Of a stretch of 64,000 nt of DNA, positions 23,375 through 33,543 are shown in pieces; position 1 is the first letter of the stretch, and every line of letters begins with the position of its first letter. Under the pieces are notes generated by a model. That model had not been told where the DNA came from. It saw only the letters and a program-made list of their open reading frames with translations, and ran no database searches. Where the stretch lies: the NCBI RefSeq assembly GCF_009852415.1, contig NZ_WOXS01000002.1, positions 4,318,001-4,382,000 on the forward strand. Reading direction: 5' to 3'. Origin of the DNA: Streptomyces sp. Tu 3180. Its GTDB lineage: Bacteria; Actinomycetota; Actinomycetes; Streptomycetales; Streptomycetaceae. Both the position numbers and the translations under genes were made by a program.

Positions 23375-24373
23375 GTGCCCGCCGAACCGCCCGCCCGCCC
23401 CGCAGGCTCCCCCGGTCCCGCAGCACCGGCCCGCCCCTCCCGCCGTGCGCTGCTGCTGGCCGCGGCCCTCGCCCCCGTGGCGGGATGCGCCACCGCCGCT
23501 CCCGCGCGCGAGCGCGGCCGGGGCGCGGCGACCCCCGCCTCCCCCACCTCCCCCGGCTCGTCGGCGTCGCCGGGCCGCAGCGCCCCCGCCCCGGTGGACC
23601 CCCGGAGCCTCGCCGCCCTCGAGCGCGAGTACGGCGCCCGCGTCGGGGTGTACGCCGTCGCCACGGACACCGGCGCGACGGTGGTCCACCGCGCCGACGA
23701 GCGCTTCGCGCTCTGCTCCGTCTTCAAGTCGCTCGCCGCCGCCGCGGTCCTGGACCGCGACCCGCTCGACCGCCTGGACCAGCGGATCACCTACACCCGG
23801 GACGACCTCGCCGCCCACTCGCCGGTCGCGGAGAAGCACGTCGCGACCGGCATGACCGTCCGTCACCTGTGCGACGCCGCCGTCCGCTACAGCGACAACA
23901 CGGCCGCCAACCTGCTGCTGCGCCACCTCGGCGGCCCGCGCGCGCTCACCACCTACCTGCGCGGACTCGGCGACCGGGTGAGCCGCCTGGACCACTACGA
24001 GCCCGAGCTGAACACCAACCCGCCCGGGGACCCGCACGACACCACGACCCCTCGCGCGGTCGCCGCCGACCACCGCGCCCTGGTGCTCGGTGACGCCCTG
24101 CCCGCCGCGAAGCGCGACCTGCTGAAGGACTGGCTGGTCCGCAACACCACCGGCGACCGGCGCATCCGGGCCGGAGCGCCCCGGGGCTGGACGGTGGGCG
24201 ACAAGACCGGCACCGCCGAATGGGGCCGGGCCAACGACGTCGCCGTGCTCTGGCCGCCCCGGGCCGCGCCGCTGGTGCTGGCCGTCCTGACCGACCGCCC
24301 CGACCGGGGGGCCGCCCCCAGCGAGCCGCTGATCGCCGAGGCCACCCGCCGCACGCTCGCCGCCCTCAGCTGA
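23375..24373 (+). CDS. Class A beta-lactamase lipoprotein
   Basis: 332 residues. The leader RPSRRALLLAAALAPVAGC combines a twin-arginine with a lipobox (VAGC), so the enzyme is probably Tat-exported and lipid-anchored, as known for other actinobacterial beta-lactamases. After a Ser/Pro linker, all class A motifs are present: S115-V-F-K, S173-D-N, E209-P-E-L-N (the deacylating Glu) and K277-T-G. This is a complete hydrolase for penicillins. GTG at 23375 with GGAG about 10 bases upstream is chosen; GTG at 23357 has none. It follows the PBP gene by 151 bases, a stretch with repeated ACCCGTG words. Ends in an 18-bp hairpin. Confidence 0.93.
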   Translation: MPAEPPARPAGSPGPAAPARPSRRALLLAAALAPVAGCATAAPARERGRGAATPASPTSPGSSASPGRSAPAPVDPRSLAALEREYGARVGVYAVATDTGATVVHRADERFALCSVFKSLAAAAVLDRDPLDRLDQRITYTRDDLAAHSPVAEKHVATGMTVRHLCDAAVRYSDNTAANLLLRHLGGPRALTTYLRGLGDRVSRLDHYEPELNTNPPGDPHDTTTPRAVAADHRALVLGDALPAAKRDLLKDWLVRNTTGDRRIRAGAPRGWTVGDKTGTAEWGRANDVAVLWPPRAAPLVLAVLTDRPDRGAAPSEPLIAEATRRTLAALS

Positions 24374-24386
24374 CCCGGGCGCTCCG

Positions 24387-24440
24387 GCCGTGACCGGTGC
24401 GGGCACCGGCGGGGCCGACGCCGCCCGCACCGGTCACGGC
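24387..24440. terminator. 18-bp hairpin terminator between beta-lactamase and ABM genes
   Basis: GCCGTGACCGGTGCGGGC (24387-24404) and its exact complement (24423-24440) around an 18-base loop, between converging genes. Confidence 0.8.
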
Positions 24441-24444
24441 GGCG

Positions 24445-24771
24445 TCAGCCCTGCTTGGGCCCGGTCTGCTGGACCACCTCGAAGGACCACAGCGTCGCGT
24501 CCGTGGCCGCCGGCCTGGGCCGCTCGCCCTGTTCACCGCCCCCGCCGTGCGCGGCCTGGCCGCGCCCGGCCATCCAGCGCTGGAAGTCCTCCTCGGTCCG
24601 CCAGCGGGTGTAGACGAGGTAGGTGTCGGTGCCCTCGACGGGCCGCAGCAGCTCGAACCACTCGAACCCGTCCGAGCCCTCCACCGCCCCCGCCCGCGCG
24701 GCGAACCGCTGCTCCAGCGTCTCGCGCTGCTCCTCGGGAACGGTGAGTACGTTGATCTTGACGATGCTCAT
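24445..24771 (-). CDS. Antibiotic biosynthesis monooxygenase (ABM)-domain protein
   Basis: 108 residues. MSIVKINVLTVPEEQRETLEQRFAAR, SDGFEWFELLRPVEGTDTYLVYTRW and EEDFQRWM form a single ferredoxin-like ABM domain. Relatives include cofactor-free monooxygenases and IsdG-type heme oxygenases, where an Asn-Trp-His set marks heme degradation; FEWFELLRP and RTEEDFQRW are closer to the MhuD/IsdG pattern but the triad is not clear. The C-terminus (GGGGEQGERP ... LWSFEVVQQTGP) is a flexible extension. A general detoxification or heme role is possible. Confidence 0.75.
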   Translation of the reverse strand: MSIVKINVLTVPEEQRETLEQRFAARAGAVEGSDGFEWFELLRPVEGTDTYLVYTRWRTEEDFQRWMAGRGQAAHGGGGEQGERPRPAATDATLWSFEVVQQTGPKQG

Positions 24772-24779
24772 GCCCGTGA

Positions 24780-25284
24780 TTCTTCCGCAGCGCGCCCGGA
24801 GCCGTACGGAAGGGGGCCACCGTGCCGCCCGGGCCGGGAGCGGGACGACGGGACCGGTCCCCCGCGGGGCCGGAAGGTAGAATCGCCGTCCGGCGATGAG
24901 GGCCGTGCCGCCCGGGCCGACGACGCCCCCGGCGCGGCGGAGCCCGTCGCGACGCCCCTCGCGAAGCCCATCGCCCAGCTCATCCGGAACCGGCGGGAGA
25001 CCCACGTGCGCGAGACCATGGTGCCCGGCACCGCCGCCGTCTGTCCGCCGTGACGTCCCGCTTCTGATCCGGACCCCGGACCCCGGACCTCACACCCCGG
25101 ACCGCGGACTCCGGACGCGCCCGGGCAGCCGCCGGAGCACCCCGGATCCCCCGGACCGGGCCGGACCGGCCCCTCCGTGCCGCCACCGGCCCCGGTGTTC
25201 CCCCTCTTCCTCGTTCTTCTTCCCGCCCGCACGTCCACCCCCGTCCTCACGGGGGCGTGCCCGAGCACGACAGGTACTGCTTCC
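24780..25284. other. Intergenic region upstream of the SulP transporter
   Basis: About 500 bases without a firm gene. TAGAAT at about 24877 is a consensus -10. One plus-strand frame ending TGA at 25053 is nearly all G/C in third positions over its last 60 codons (ending AKPIAQLIRNRRETHVRETM and VPGTAAVCPP) but has no start codon upstream in a useful place, so it may be a gene remnant. Downstream lies a run of repeated CCCCGGAC words. Confidence 0.35.
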
Positions 25285-26790
25285 TTGCCCTCTCCCGCGC
25301 TGTCCCCCGCCGCACGGCTGCGTGCCGCGCGCCCCGACTGGCTGAACGACCCGAAGGTCTGGCGGACCGAGATCCTGGGCGGCCTGGTGGTCGGGCTCGC
25401 GCTGATCCCGGAGGCGATCTCCTTCTCGATCATCGCCGGCGTCGACCCGGCCGTCGGCCTGTTCGCCTCCTTCACCATGGCCGTCACCCTCGCGTTCGTC
25501 GGCGGACGCCGGGCGATGATCTCCGCGGCCACCGGTGCCGTGGCCCTGGTCATCGCCCCGCTCAACCGCGAGCACGGCTTCGGCCACCTCGTCGCCGCGG
25601 TGATCCTCGCCGGTGTCCTCCAGATCGTCCTCGGCGTGCTGGGCGTGGCGAAGCTGATGCGGTTCGTCCCGCGCTCGGTGATGGTCGGCTTCGTCAACTC
25701 CCTGGCCGTCCTCGTCTTCCTGGCCCAGGTCCCCGAGATGACCGGCGTCCCCTGGCCGGTGTATCCGCTGATCGCCGCCGGACTGGCCCTGATGGTGCTC
25801 TTCCCGAGGGTCACCACCGTGGTCCCGGCGCCCCTGGTGTCCATCGTGATCCTCACCGTCGTCACGGTCGCCGCGGGGATCGCCGTGCCGACCGTCGGCG
25901 ACAGGGGCGAGCTGCCGTCCGCCCTCCCCGTCCCCGGCCTGCCCGACGTGCCGTTCACCCTGGACACCCTGACCACCGTCGCGCCGTACGCCTTCGCGAT
26001 GGCGCTGGTCGGCCTGATGGAGTCGCTGATGACGGCGAAGCTGGTCGACGACATCACCGACACGCACTCCTCCAAGACCCGGGAGTCGGTCGGTCAGGGC
26101 ATCGCCAACATCGTCACCGGCTTCCTCGGCGGCATGGGCGGCTGCGCCATGATCGGCCAGACGATGATCAACGTGAAGGTGTCCGGGGCGCGGACCCGCC
26201 TGTCGACCTTCCTCGCGGGCGCGTTCCTGATGGTGCTGTGCGTCGTGTTCGGGCCGGTCGTCTCCGACATCCCCATGGCCGCGCTGGTGGCGGTGATGGT
26301 CATGGTGTCGTTCGCGACGTTCGACTGGCACTCCGTCGCGCCGAGGACCCTCAGGCGCATGCCCGCCGGGGAGACCGCCGTCATGGTGATCACGGTCGTG
26401 ACCGTGGTGGCCACGCACAACCTGGCCGTCGGCGTCGTCGTCGGCTCGGTCACCGCCATGGTGATCTTCGCGCGGCGGGTCGCCCACCTCGCCGAGGTCA
26501 CCGCCGTCACCGATCCGGACGGCACGTCCGTGGTCTACCGGGTCACCGGCGAGCTGTTCTTCGCCTCGTCCAACGACATCGTCGGCCGTTTCGACTACGC
26601 GGGCGACCCCGAGCGGGTCGTCATCGACCTGTCGTCCGCCCACATCTGGGACGCCTCGTCGGTGGCCGCCCTGGACGCCGTCGGGACCAAGTACGCCCAG
26701 CGGGGCAAGACCGTCGAGATCACGGGCCTGAACGGTCCCAGTGCCCGTCTCCACGGCAAGCTCAGCGGCGAGCTCGTGGGCGGGCACTGA
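25285..26790 (+). CDS. SulP-family (SLC26) anion transporter with STAS domain
   Basis: About 501 residues. After LSPAARLRAARPDWLNDPKVWRTE the SulP membrane core begins: GGLVVGLALIPEAISFSIIAGVDPAVGLF, GGRRAMISAATGAVALVIAPL and on through about 12-14 helices to roughly residue 405. The C-terminus is a STAS domain (VIDLSSAHIWDASSVAALDAV). SulP proteins carry sulfate, bicarbonate or dicarboxylates, often with sodium or protons. The start is inferred: a TTG at 25285 gives an N-terminus LPSPALSPAARL that fits the family; an upstream GTG at 25177 would add a Pro-rich tail. No sulfur genes or carbonic anhydrase adjoin it. Confidence 0.9.
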   Translation: MPSPALSPAARLRAARPDWLNDPKVWRTEILGGLVVGLALIPEAISFSIIAGVDPAVGLFASFTMAVTLAFVGGRRAMISAATGAVALVIAPLNREHGFGHLVAAVILAGVLQIVLGVLGVAKLMRFVPRSVMVGFVNSLAVLVFLAQVPEMTGVPWPVYPLIAAGLALMVLFPRVTTVVPAPLVSIVILTVVTVAAGIAVPTVGDRGELPSALPVPGLPDVPFTLDTLTTVAPYAFAMALVGLMESLMTAKLVDDITDTHSSKTRESVGQGIANIVTGFLGGMGGCAMIGQTMINVKVSGARTRLSTFLAGAFLMVLCVVFGPVVSDIPMAALVAVMVMVSFATFDWHSVAPRTLRRMPAGETAVMVITVVTVVATHNLAVGVVVGSVTAMVIFARRVAHLAEVTAVTDPDGTSVVYRVTGELFFASSNDIVGRFDYAGDPERVVIDLSSAHIWDASSVAALDAVGTKYAQRGKTVEITGLNGPSARLHGKLSGELVGGH

Positions 26791-26837
26791 CGCGTCGCGG
26801 ATCCCGGTGGCACGCGGGCACGGGCGCCGTCCCGGCG

Positions 26838-27764
26838 TCAGCCGAGGCAGACGACCAGCAGGCAGAGCCGGGACGGGTCCGGTGAGGCCGTCGAGGGGTC
26901 GGAGGGCGCGGAGGGCGCGGGCTGCGAGCCGCTCTGGTCCGCGCCGCCGGTCCCGCCGGTGTCGTCGGCCGCCGGGGGCGGGGCCGTCGGCCGGGTCGCC
27001 GTGCCGGCGTCCCCGGTGCCGGAGTCCCCGGAACCGGACGCGCCGGTGCCGGAGACCGGGCCGGTGCCCGTGTCCGGGGCGGAGGCCGGCGCAGTGGTCC
27101 GGGGCGGCGCCGGTGCCCGGGTGCGCGCGGCGGCCGCGCCGTCCGCGCGGGCGCCGGACGGTGCGGTGGACGCCGGCGCGGCACCGTCCGGACGCCGGTC
27201 CCCGTCACCGGCCGAGGGCGACTGCGCGGAACGCCCCGGCGCGGACGGGGAGGTGCCGGGCGGGGTCGCGGACCCGGGGGCGTCGTACCGGTCCGCGGGC
27301 CCCTTCGCGCCGCCCATGCCCGTGACGTCGGGTGCCGCGGCGGCCTGGGCGCGGTCGCCGGCCCCCCGGTCCATCGAGGCGAGGGTCAGCCCACCGCCGA
27401 CGAGGGCGACGGCCGTCGCGACCAGGGCACGCCGCTGGGTCTTCCTCCACCGGGCCAGCTGCCGCCGCCGCGCCGCCCGTCCGGTGGGTGCGGACACCGC
27501 CGGCGGCGCGTCGCCCGGCGGCACCTCCTCCACGGGGGCGGGCCCCACCGCCGTCCCGTCACCGGGACGGCCGGCGTCCGTACGCCCGGGAGGCGCCGCG
27601 GCGGCCGTCGTGGCCGCGGGGACCGCCGAGGCCGTGGAGGCCGCCGCTCCCGGGGCGGCGTGGCCGCCGATCACGCCGGGCGCGATGTCCGGGGCGTAGG
27701 CCCCGCAGCCGGGGCACACCAGGGCGCCGTTCAGATGCCGGCGACACGTGGAGCAGTAGTCCAT
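26838..27764 (-). CDS. SCO2400-family zinc-ribbon membrane protein
   Basis: 308 residues. MDYCSTCRRHLNGALVCPGCGAYAPDIAP is a four-cysteine zinc ribbon at the very N-terminus. After an Ala/Pro-rich linker, a basic segment RRRQLARWRKTQRRAL precedes one transmembrane helix (VATAVALVGGGLTLASM). The outer half is a long low-complexity Pro/Ala/Ser/Thr/Gly region ending LCLLVVCLG. This architecture is conserved in Streptomyces as the SCO2400 family, function unknown. The extracellular tail is probably unstructured and wall-spanning. GGAAGA stands before the ATG. Confidence 0.8.
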   Translation of the reverse strand: MDYCSTCRRHLNGALVCPGCGAYAPDIAPGVIGGHAAPGAAASTASAVPAATTAAAAPPGRTDAGRPGDGTAVGPAPVEEVPPGDAPPAVSAPTGRAARRRQLARWRKTQRRALVATAVALVGGGLTLASMDRGAGDRAQAAAAPDVTGMGGAKGPADRYDAPGSATPPGTSPSAPGRSAQSPSAGDGDRRPDGAAPASTAPSGARADGAAAARTRAPAPPRTTAPASAPDTGTGPVSGTGASGSGDSGTGDAGTATRPTAPPPAADDTGGTGGADQSGSQPAPSAPSDPSTASPDPSRLCLLVVCLG

Positions 27765-28065
27765 CCGCTGTCTTCCTGGGTTGGCACACCGACGCCCGCC
27801 GGGGGCGCGGGGCGAGGGACCGGAGCAGGAACAGCAACGCTAACGAGCCCCACGCGCCACTGTGTGCAGCCCGTGTGCCACTCCTGCGCACATTCTCTGC
27901 GCGCCTCGCGGGAATGCCGTGAGCCCGCACGTCGCCCCGCCACGGCCCTGGCCGCGGCGGGACGCCGGAGACATCACCGGGGATCCGGTGGTCCGGGGCG
28001 GCGGCCGCACCGCCGGGGACGTCCGTGTGCGGGCGTGCGCCGGGACGGGCCCGGCGCCGCGGCCG
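27765..28065. other. Intergenic region, no gene seen
   Basis: The part near 27830-27900 is less GC-rich (AACAGCAACGCTAACGAGC, CACATTCTCTGCGC) and should hold the promoter of the SCO2400-type gene. I see no gene or RNA structure in it. Confidence 0.4.
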
Positions 28066-28425
28066 TCACTCGTCGGAGTAGCCGATGGCCCCCACGGTCC
28101 ACGCGCTCACCTCGGCGATCGCGACGCGGTACATGCCGCCGGTGTCCGGGATGCCGTAGCTCCCCTGGAGGATCTTGGCGACGTGGAAGTGGAGGTGGGT
28201 GGGCGGGGCGGGGCGCTCGGCGGACGCGGTGAACGGCGCGGCGAAGTGCCCCAGCCGGTCGGAGTCCCGCAGCACCTCGGCCACGCGCTCCCGCCACATG
28301 GCCTCGGGCGCCAGCCGTCCCGTGATGACGGCACCGGGGACCACCACGGTGAGGGACATCTGACTGTCCTGCTCCGTCTCCACCATCGCGGCGATGCCGA
28401 CGAGCAGACCATCCGGGTGCGACAT
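28066..28425 (-). CDS. Small conserved protein, possibly GvpU-like
   Basis: 119 residues: MSHPDGLLVGIAAMVETEQDSQMSLTVVVPGAVITGRLAPEAMWRERVAEVL, then HLHFHVAKILQGSYGIPDTGGMYRVAIAEVSAWTVG. The alternation of beta strands with a central L-T-V-V-V-x-G-x-V-I-x-G-x-L motif recalls the gas-vesicle accessory protein GvpU, but no gas-vesicle gene is nearby, so this is tentative. A -10 hexamer TAGGCT on the minus strand ends 8 bases before the ATG, so the message is probably leaderless. The divergent promoter of the DrrA-type gene lies about 115 bases away. Confidence 0.55.
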   Translation of the reverse strand: MSHPDGLLVGIAAMVETEQDSQMSLTVVVPGAVITGRLAPEAMWRERVAEVLRDSDRLGHFAAPFTASAERPAPPTHLHFHVAKILQGSYGIPDTGGMYRVAIAEVSAWTVGAIGYSDE

Positions 28426-28541
28426 GGTGGAAGAGCCTAGCCGAGCGAGGACGCGGTGGGGTGACCCGGACCCCCGTCGACGTGCCGGTCGCTTCCGGCG
28501 CCCGGGGCCGGAGCGGGGGGCACCGGCCCCGCCGGCCCGCG

Positions 28542-28601
28542 GGTTTCAGCACCCCCACGCCCTCCCGGGGACGCTGAAACCGCGTTGAAGCCGTGCTGAA
28601 C
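28542..28601 (+). promoter_or_regulatory. 11-bp direct repeats: candidate SARP operator of the drrAB-like genes
   Basis: GCTGAAA (28573), GTTGAAG (28584) and GCTGAAC (28595) repeat with an exact 11-bp period, so they lie on one DNA face. GGTTTCAGC at 28542-28550 is an inverted copy of GCTGAAACC at 28573. Heptamers at 11-bp spacing just upstream of a weak -10 are the classical binding site of SARP/AfsR-type activators. The ATG follows 24 bases after the last repeat, with no ribosome site, so a leaderless message is likely. Confidence 0.6.
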
Positions 28602-28625
28602 CGCCCCGGCGGCACGCTCTGCGGC

Positions 28626-29593
<968 letters not shown>

Positions 29594-29597
<4 letters not shown>

Positions 29598-30388
29598 GCG
29601 CCGCCACCCACACCGTCCGCGACAACCTCACCATGCTGCGGCGCAACCTCCTGCACGCCCGCCGCTACCCCTCCCTGACCCTCAACCTGCTGCTCACCCC
29701 GGTCATCCTGCTGCTGCTCTTCGTGTACGTCTTCGGCAACGTGATGAGCGCCGGCATCAACGGCGGCACGGCGAACCGCGCCGACTACGTCGCCTACCTC
29801 GTCCCCGGCATCCTGATGATGACCATCGGCGGCATCGCGATCGGTACCGCCGTGTCCGTGGCCATGGACATGACCGAGGGCATCGTGGCCCGGTTCCGCA
29901 CCATGGCGATCTCCCGCGCCTCCGTGCTGATCGGCCACGTCGCCGGCAGCGTGATCCAGGCGCTGATGGCCCTGGTCGTGGTGCTGGGCGTCGGACTGGC
30001 CATCGGCTTCCGGCCCGACGCGTCGCCGCTGGAGTGGCTCGCCGCGGCGGGGCTGCTGACGCTGGTCAGCGTGGCGCTGATCTGGCTCGCGGTCGGCATG
30101 GGCCTGGCGTCCCCCAACGCCGAAGGGGCCAGCAACGCCGCCCAGCCGCTCATGGTCCTGCCGCTGCTGGGCAGCGCCTTCGTGCCGCTGGACGCCATGC
30201 CGGGCTGGTTCCGCTGGTTCGCCGAGTACCAGCCCTTCTCGCCCTTCATCGAGACCCTGCGCGGCCTCCTCATGGGCACCGGGATCGGCACCAAGAACGC
30301 CGTCCTCACCCTCGTCTGGTGTGCGGCGCTGACCGCGCTGGGCTACTGGTGGTCCAGGTCGCAGTTCAACCGTGAGCCCCGGCGGTGA
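29594..30388 (+). CDS. DrrB-type ABC-2 permease
   Basis: 264 residues with six transmembrane helices (LNLLLTPVILLLLFVYVFG; YLVPGILMMTIGGIAIGTAVSVAMD; GSVIQALMALVVVLGVGLAIG; AAAGLLTLVSVALIWLAVGMG; NAAQPLMVLPLLGSAFVPL; NAVLTLVWCAALTALGYWW). The EGIVARFRTMAISRASVLIG cytoplasmic loop is the ABC-2 coupling motif. Translation is coupled to the ATPase gene by a 4-base overlap. Its last 23 bases overlap the end of the converging AfsR-like gene, so the two transcripts are complementary at their 3' ends. Confidence 0.93.
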
Positions 30389-33300
30389 GTTCCCGCAGGG
30401 CCGCCGCCCTCAGCTCCTCCCGCCCCAGGGCGGCGTACTCCGACCCCGCGTCGGCGTACGCCGCCCTGTCGGCCCGCTCGGCCGCCTCCCGGGCCCGGGA
30501 CAGGGCGAGGGTGGGGAACTCCCGCACCACCGGCATCCGTTCGGCCAGCGCCAGCAGCCGCACGGCCGACGTGTCGCCCCGGGAGAGCCCGGCGAAGCCG
30601 AGGGCCAGCAGGACCGTGCCGTACACCGGCAGTTCCACCGGAGCCCGTTCACCGGAGACGGACAGCATCCCCAGCAGCCGCTCCCGCAGTTGCCCGGCCA
30701 GTCCCGCCACCGGCTCCAGCCGGCCGTGCTGCGCGTGCGCCGCCACCGCCGCCGCCTGCATCCGAAGCAACCACGACACCACGAACGGATCGTCGGCACA
30801 CAGCGCGCCGTCCTCCCCCGCCCGTTCCATGGCCTGCCGCCACAACCCCAGCCCGACCTCCGTCAGCCCCCGGGCCAGCGCGATCTCCGCCCGGGCCGCC
30901 AGATCGGGCGTGTAGATCCGGGCCGACTCCGGCGGCTGGTCCAGGGACGCGAGCCCCAGCCAGTACTCCGCCTCGTCGACGTCCCCGCGGTGCAGGCTGG
31001 CCAGCACCAGCCCCCAGCGGATTCCGGCCGTGTCCAGCCAGTCGTCGAACTCGCCGAGCGCGTCGAGCCCGGCCCGCAGGTGGTCGTACGCCTTCGCGCC
31101 CTGCCCGGCCTGGAGGTACAGCTCACTGACCCGTCCGTGGCCGAGCAGTTGCATGGCCGGATTGCCGGCCGGCGACAGCGTGTCGAGCATCCGCCGGGCG
31201 TACTCCAGTGCGCGCTCCGGCTGGTGCTCGGACTCCCACACGTAACTGGCGACGCCGGCCGCGATGCCCGCGAGCAGGGGCGCGTCGGCCCCGCAGAGTT
31301 CCTCCAGCCGCGCGTACTCGGGCGGGCGTATCTCCGGGACGGCACACAGCACGACGGCCAGCGCCCGCACCAGCGTGTCCGGCGGCGCGGGCGGCAGCCG
31401 GCGCAGGGTGACGAGCTGGCGTACGGCGTGCGGGCCCAGGCCCATGAAGAGGCTGGCGGCACACACCGTCGCCGCGCTGCGGGCCGGCTCCACGTCCTCG
31501 GGGCTCTCGGGCCCGGGGCGGAAGTGGGACAGCGGCCCGGCGGTCTCGGTGGCGAGGCCGGCGAGCCGGGCGAAGTTGGAGTCGGTGGCCCACAACGACG
31601 ACAGCACGGCGGTGAGGGCCGCGGTGGCGGGCCCGTCGGAACGGGCCAGCGCGTGCCGTAGCGCCAGCACGAGGTTGTCCTGCTCGGCCCGGACACGGCG
31701 CCAGGAGAGCAACGCGTGGCCGCCGAACAGCACGTCGTGGTGCTCGCGGCCGAAGTCCCGCGCCCAGGCCAGGAACCGGTCGGTCACCACCTCCTCCTCG
31801 CCCGCCTCGGCCCGCCGGGCGGCGCTGAACTCCCTCAGCGTCTCCAGCATGTGGAAGCGCACCCCCGACGGGCTGTCACCCACCTTGATCAGCGACTGGC
31901 CGGCCAGCTGCTCCAGCAGGACCAGCGCGTCCCCGGTCTCGCCGAGCACGTACTGCGCCGCTTCCTCGGTGAAGCCGCCGGGGAACACCGACAGCGCGCG
32001 CAGTGCCGCCCGGCCGTCGGGCTCCAGCAGGTTCCAGCTCCACTCGACCACCGCCTGCAGGGTGCGGTGCCGCTCGGGAGCGTCACGGGCGCCGCCGCGC
32101 AGCAGCGCGAAACGATCCCGCAGCCGGCGGGAGATGTCGGCCACGGACAGCACCCGCACCCGGGCGGCGGCGAGTTCCACGGCCAGCGGCAGCCCGTCCA
32201 GGTGACGGCAGATCTCGGCCACCCGGTCGGCGGGCAGACCGACGCCGGGCCTGGCCGCCCGCGCCCGCTGCTCGAAGAGTTCGACCGAGGTGGCCAGGGA
32301 GAGCTCCGGCAGCGCGTACACGGCCTCCGAGCTGAGGCCCAGCGGGGCCCGGCTGGTGGCGAGGACCCGCAGCTCCTTCGACCGCGACACCAGTGCCTGG
32401 ACGAGGGCGGCGGCACCGGCGATCACGTGCTCGCAGTTGTCCAGCACCAGCAGCGCGGACCCGGGACCCAGCGCGGCGACGATGCCGCTCACCGGGTCCC
32501 GGCCGCCGGTGAACTGCCGGCCCTCGCCGGCGCCGACGGCCGAGGCCACCTCACCGGCCACGTCGTCGTCCGCGGTGACACCGGTCAGGGTGACGAAGTG
32601 CACGACGGGCTGTTCGGCCGCCCGCCCCACCGCGTGGGAGAGCCGGGTCTTGCCCAGCCCGCCGGGACCGACGACGGTGACCACCCGGACCTCGCGCAGC
32701 AGATCGGCCACGGCGGCCAGGTCGGCGTCCCGCCCCAGCAGGGGGTTCGGCTCGTGCGGCACGCCGTGGCGGACCAGGGGCGCGTCCGCTTTCAGCAGCT
32801 CCTGGTACACGGAACGGAGCCCGGGGCCCGGATCGGTGCCCAGCTCGTCGCGCAGCGCGCGGCGGTAGGCGTCGTAGCGGGTCAGCGCCGCGGCCCGGCC
32901 GGCGGTGGCGGCGTCGCAGCGCAGCAGCTCCGCCAGCACCTCCTCGTCCCGCGGCGACTCCCCAGCCAGTCCGGCCAGCGGTGCCGCCGCCTCCTGCCGG
33001 CGCCCCAGCCGGGCGAGGGCGAGCGCGCGGGAGCGGACCAGCGAGCGGTGCGCCCGGACCCGGTCGGCGCGCAGCGCCACCACCGGATCGTGCAGGTCCG
33101 CACCCGCCCCGGCGCCCACGCTTCCGTCCCACAGCGCCAGGCCCGCCTCGGCCTGGGCCAGGGCGCCCTTCGGGTCCCCCGCCCTCGCGCGCTCGGCGCT
33201 CGCCGCCTCGTACAGCAGCAGCGCGGAACTGTCGACCTGTGTCTCGTCCAGCGCCAGCCGGTAACCGGTCGGCGTGCTCTCGACGAGATCGGCACCGAGC

Positions 33301-33509
33301 TGCGCCCTGACCCGGGACACCAGGACCTGCACCGCCTTGCCCGGCCGCTCCGGCAGCTCGTCCGGCCACAGCCCCTCCACCAGCCGCCCCGTGCTGCAAC
33401 CGGCGCGCAGGTCGCCGGCGAGCAACGCGAGCAGCCCGCGCAACCGGGGTGCGGTGATCTCCCGCCCGCGACAGGCGACTTGGGACAGCAGGGTCAACTC
33501 GGTGGTCAC
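30366..33509 (-). CDS. AfsR/SARP-type regulator: OmpR-like HTH, BTAD, NB-ARC and TPR-like tail
   Basis: 1047 residues. Residues 1-90 form a SARP winged helix (ITAPRLRGLLALLAGDLRAGCSTGRLVEGLWPDELP ... VQVLVSRVRAQLG). Residues about 95-240 are the BTAD all-helical domain. The NTPase module has Walker A VVGPGGLGKTRLS, Walker B ALLVLDNCEHV and VLATSRAPLG, typical STAND. From about 560 on the chain is helical, TPR-like. Large SARPs activate secondary-metabolite or export genes after nucleotide-dependent assembly. The GTG at 33509 has no ribosome site but a TAACCT hexamer 6 bases upstream, so it may be leaderless. The divergent repeats in the drrA-like promoter are an obvious candidate target. Confidence 0.92.
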   Translation of the reverse strand: MTTELTLLSQVACRGREITAPRLRGLLALLAGDLRAGCSTGRLVEGLWPDELPERPGKAVQVLVSRVRAQLGADLVESTPTGYRLALDETQVDSSALLLYEAASAERARAGDPKGALAQAEAGLALWDGSVGAGAGADLHDPVVALRADRVRAHRSLVRSRALALARLGRRQEAAAPLAGLAGESPRDEEVLAELLRCDAATAGRAAALTRYDAYRRALRDELGTDPGPGLRSVYQELLKADAPLVRHGVPHEPNPLLGRDADLAAVADLLREVRVVTVVGPGGLGKTRLSHAVGRAAEQPVVHFVTLTGVTADDDVAGEVASAVGAGEGRQFTGGRDPVSGIVAALGPGSALLVLDNCEHVIAGAAALVQALVSRSKELRVLATSRAPLGLSSEAVYALPELSLATSVELFEQRARAARPGVGLPADRVAEICRHLDGLPLAVELAAARVRVLSVADISRRLRDRFALLRGGARDAPERHRTLQAVVEWSWNLLEPDGRAALRALSVFPGGFTEEAAQYVLGETGDALVLLEQLAGQSLIKVGDSPSGVRFHMLETLREFSAARRAEAGEEEVVTDRFLAWARDFGREHHDVLFGGHALLSWRRVRAEQDNLVLALRHALARSDGPATAALTAVLSSLWATDSNFARLAGLATETAGPLSHFRPGPESPEDVEPARSAATVCAASLFMGLGPHAVRQLVTLRRLPPAPPDTLVRALAVVLCAVPEIRPPEYARLEELCGADAPLLAGIAAGVASYVWESEHQPERALEYARRMLDTLSPAGNPAMQLLGHGRVSELYLQAGQGAKAYDHLRAGLDALGEFDDWLDTAGIRWGLVLASLHRGDVDEAEYWLGLASLDQPPESARIYTPDLAARAEIALARGLTEVGLGLWRQAMERAGEDGALCADDPFVVSWLLRMQAAAVAAHAQHGRLEPVAGLAGQLRERLLGMLSVSGERAPVELPVYGTVLLALGFAGLSRGDTSAVRLLALAERMPVVREFPTLALSRAREAAERADRAAYADAGSEYAALGREELRAAALRELTAGAHG

Positions 33510-33543
33510 GCCTGAAGGTTAGCCAGCGCCCGCCGAACGCGCC

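Noticed and set aside
28066..28425. Gas-vesicle locus
   Set aside because: The GvpU-like resemblance is weak and no gvpA, gvpF or gvpN homologue is in the window.
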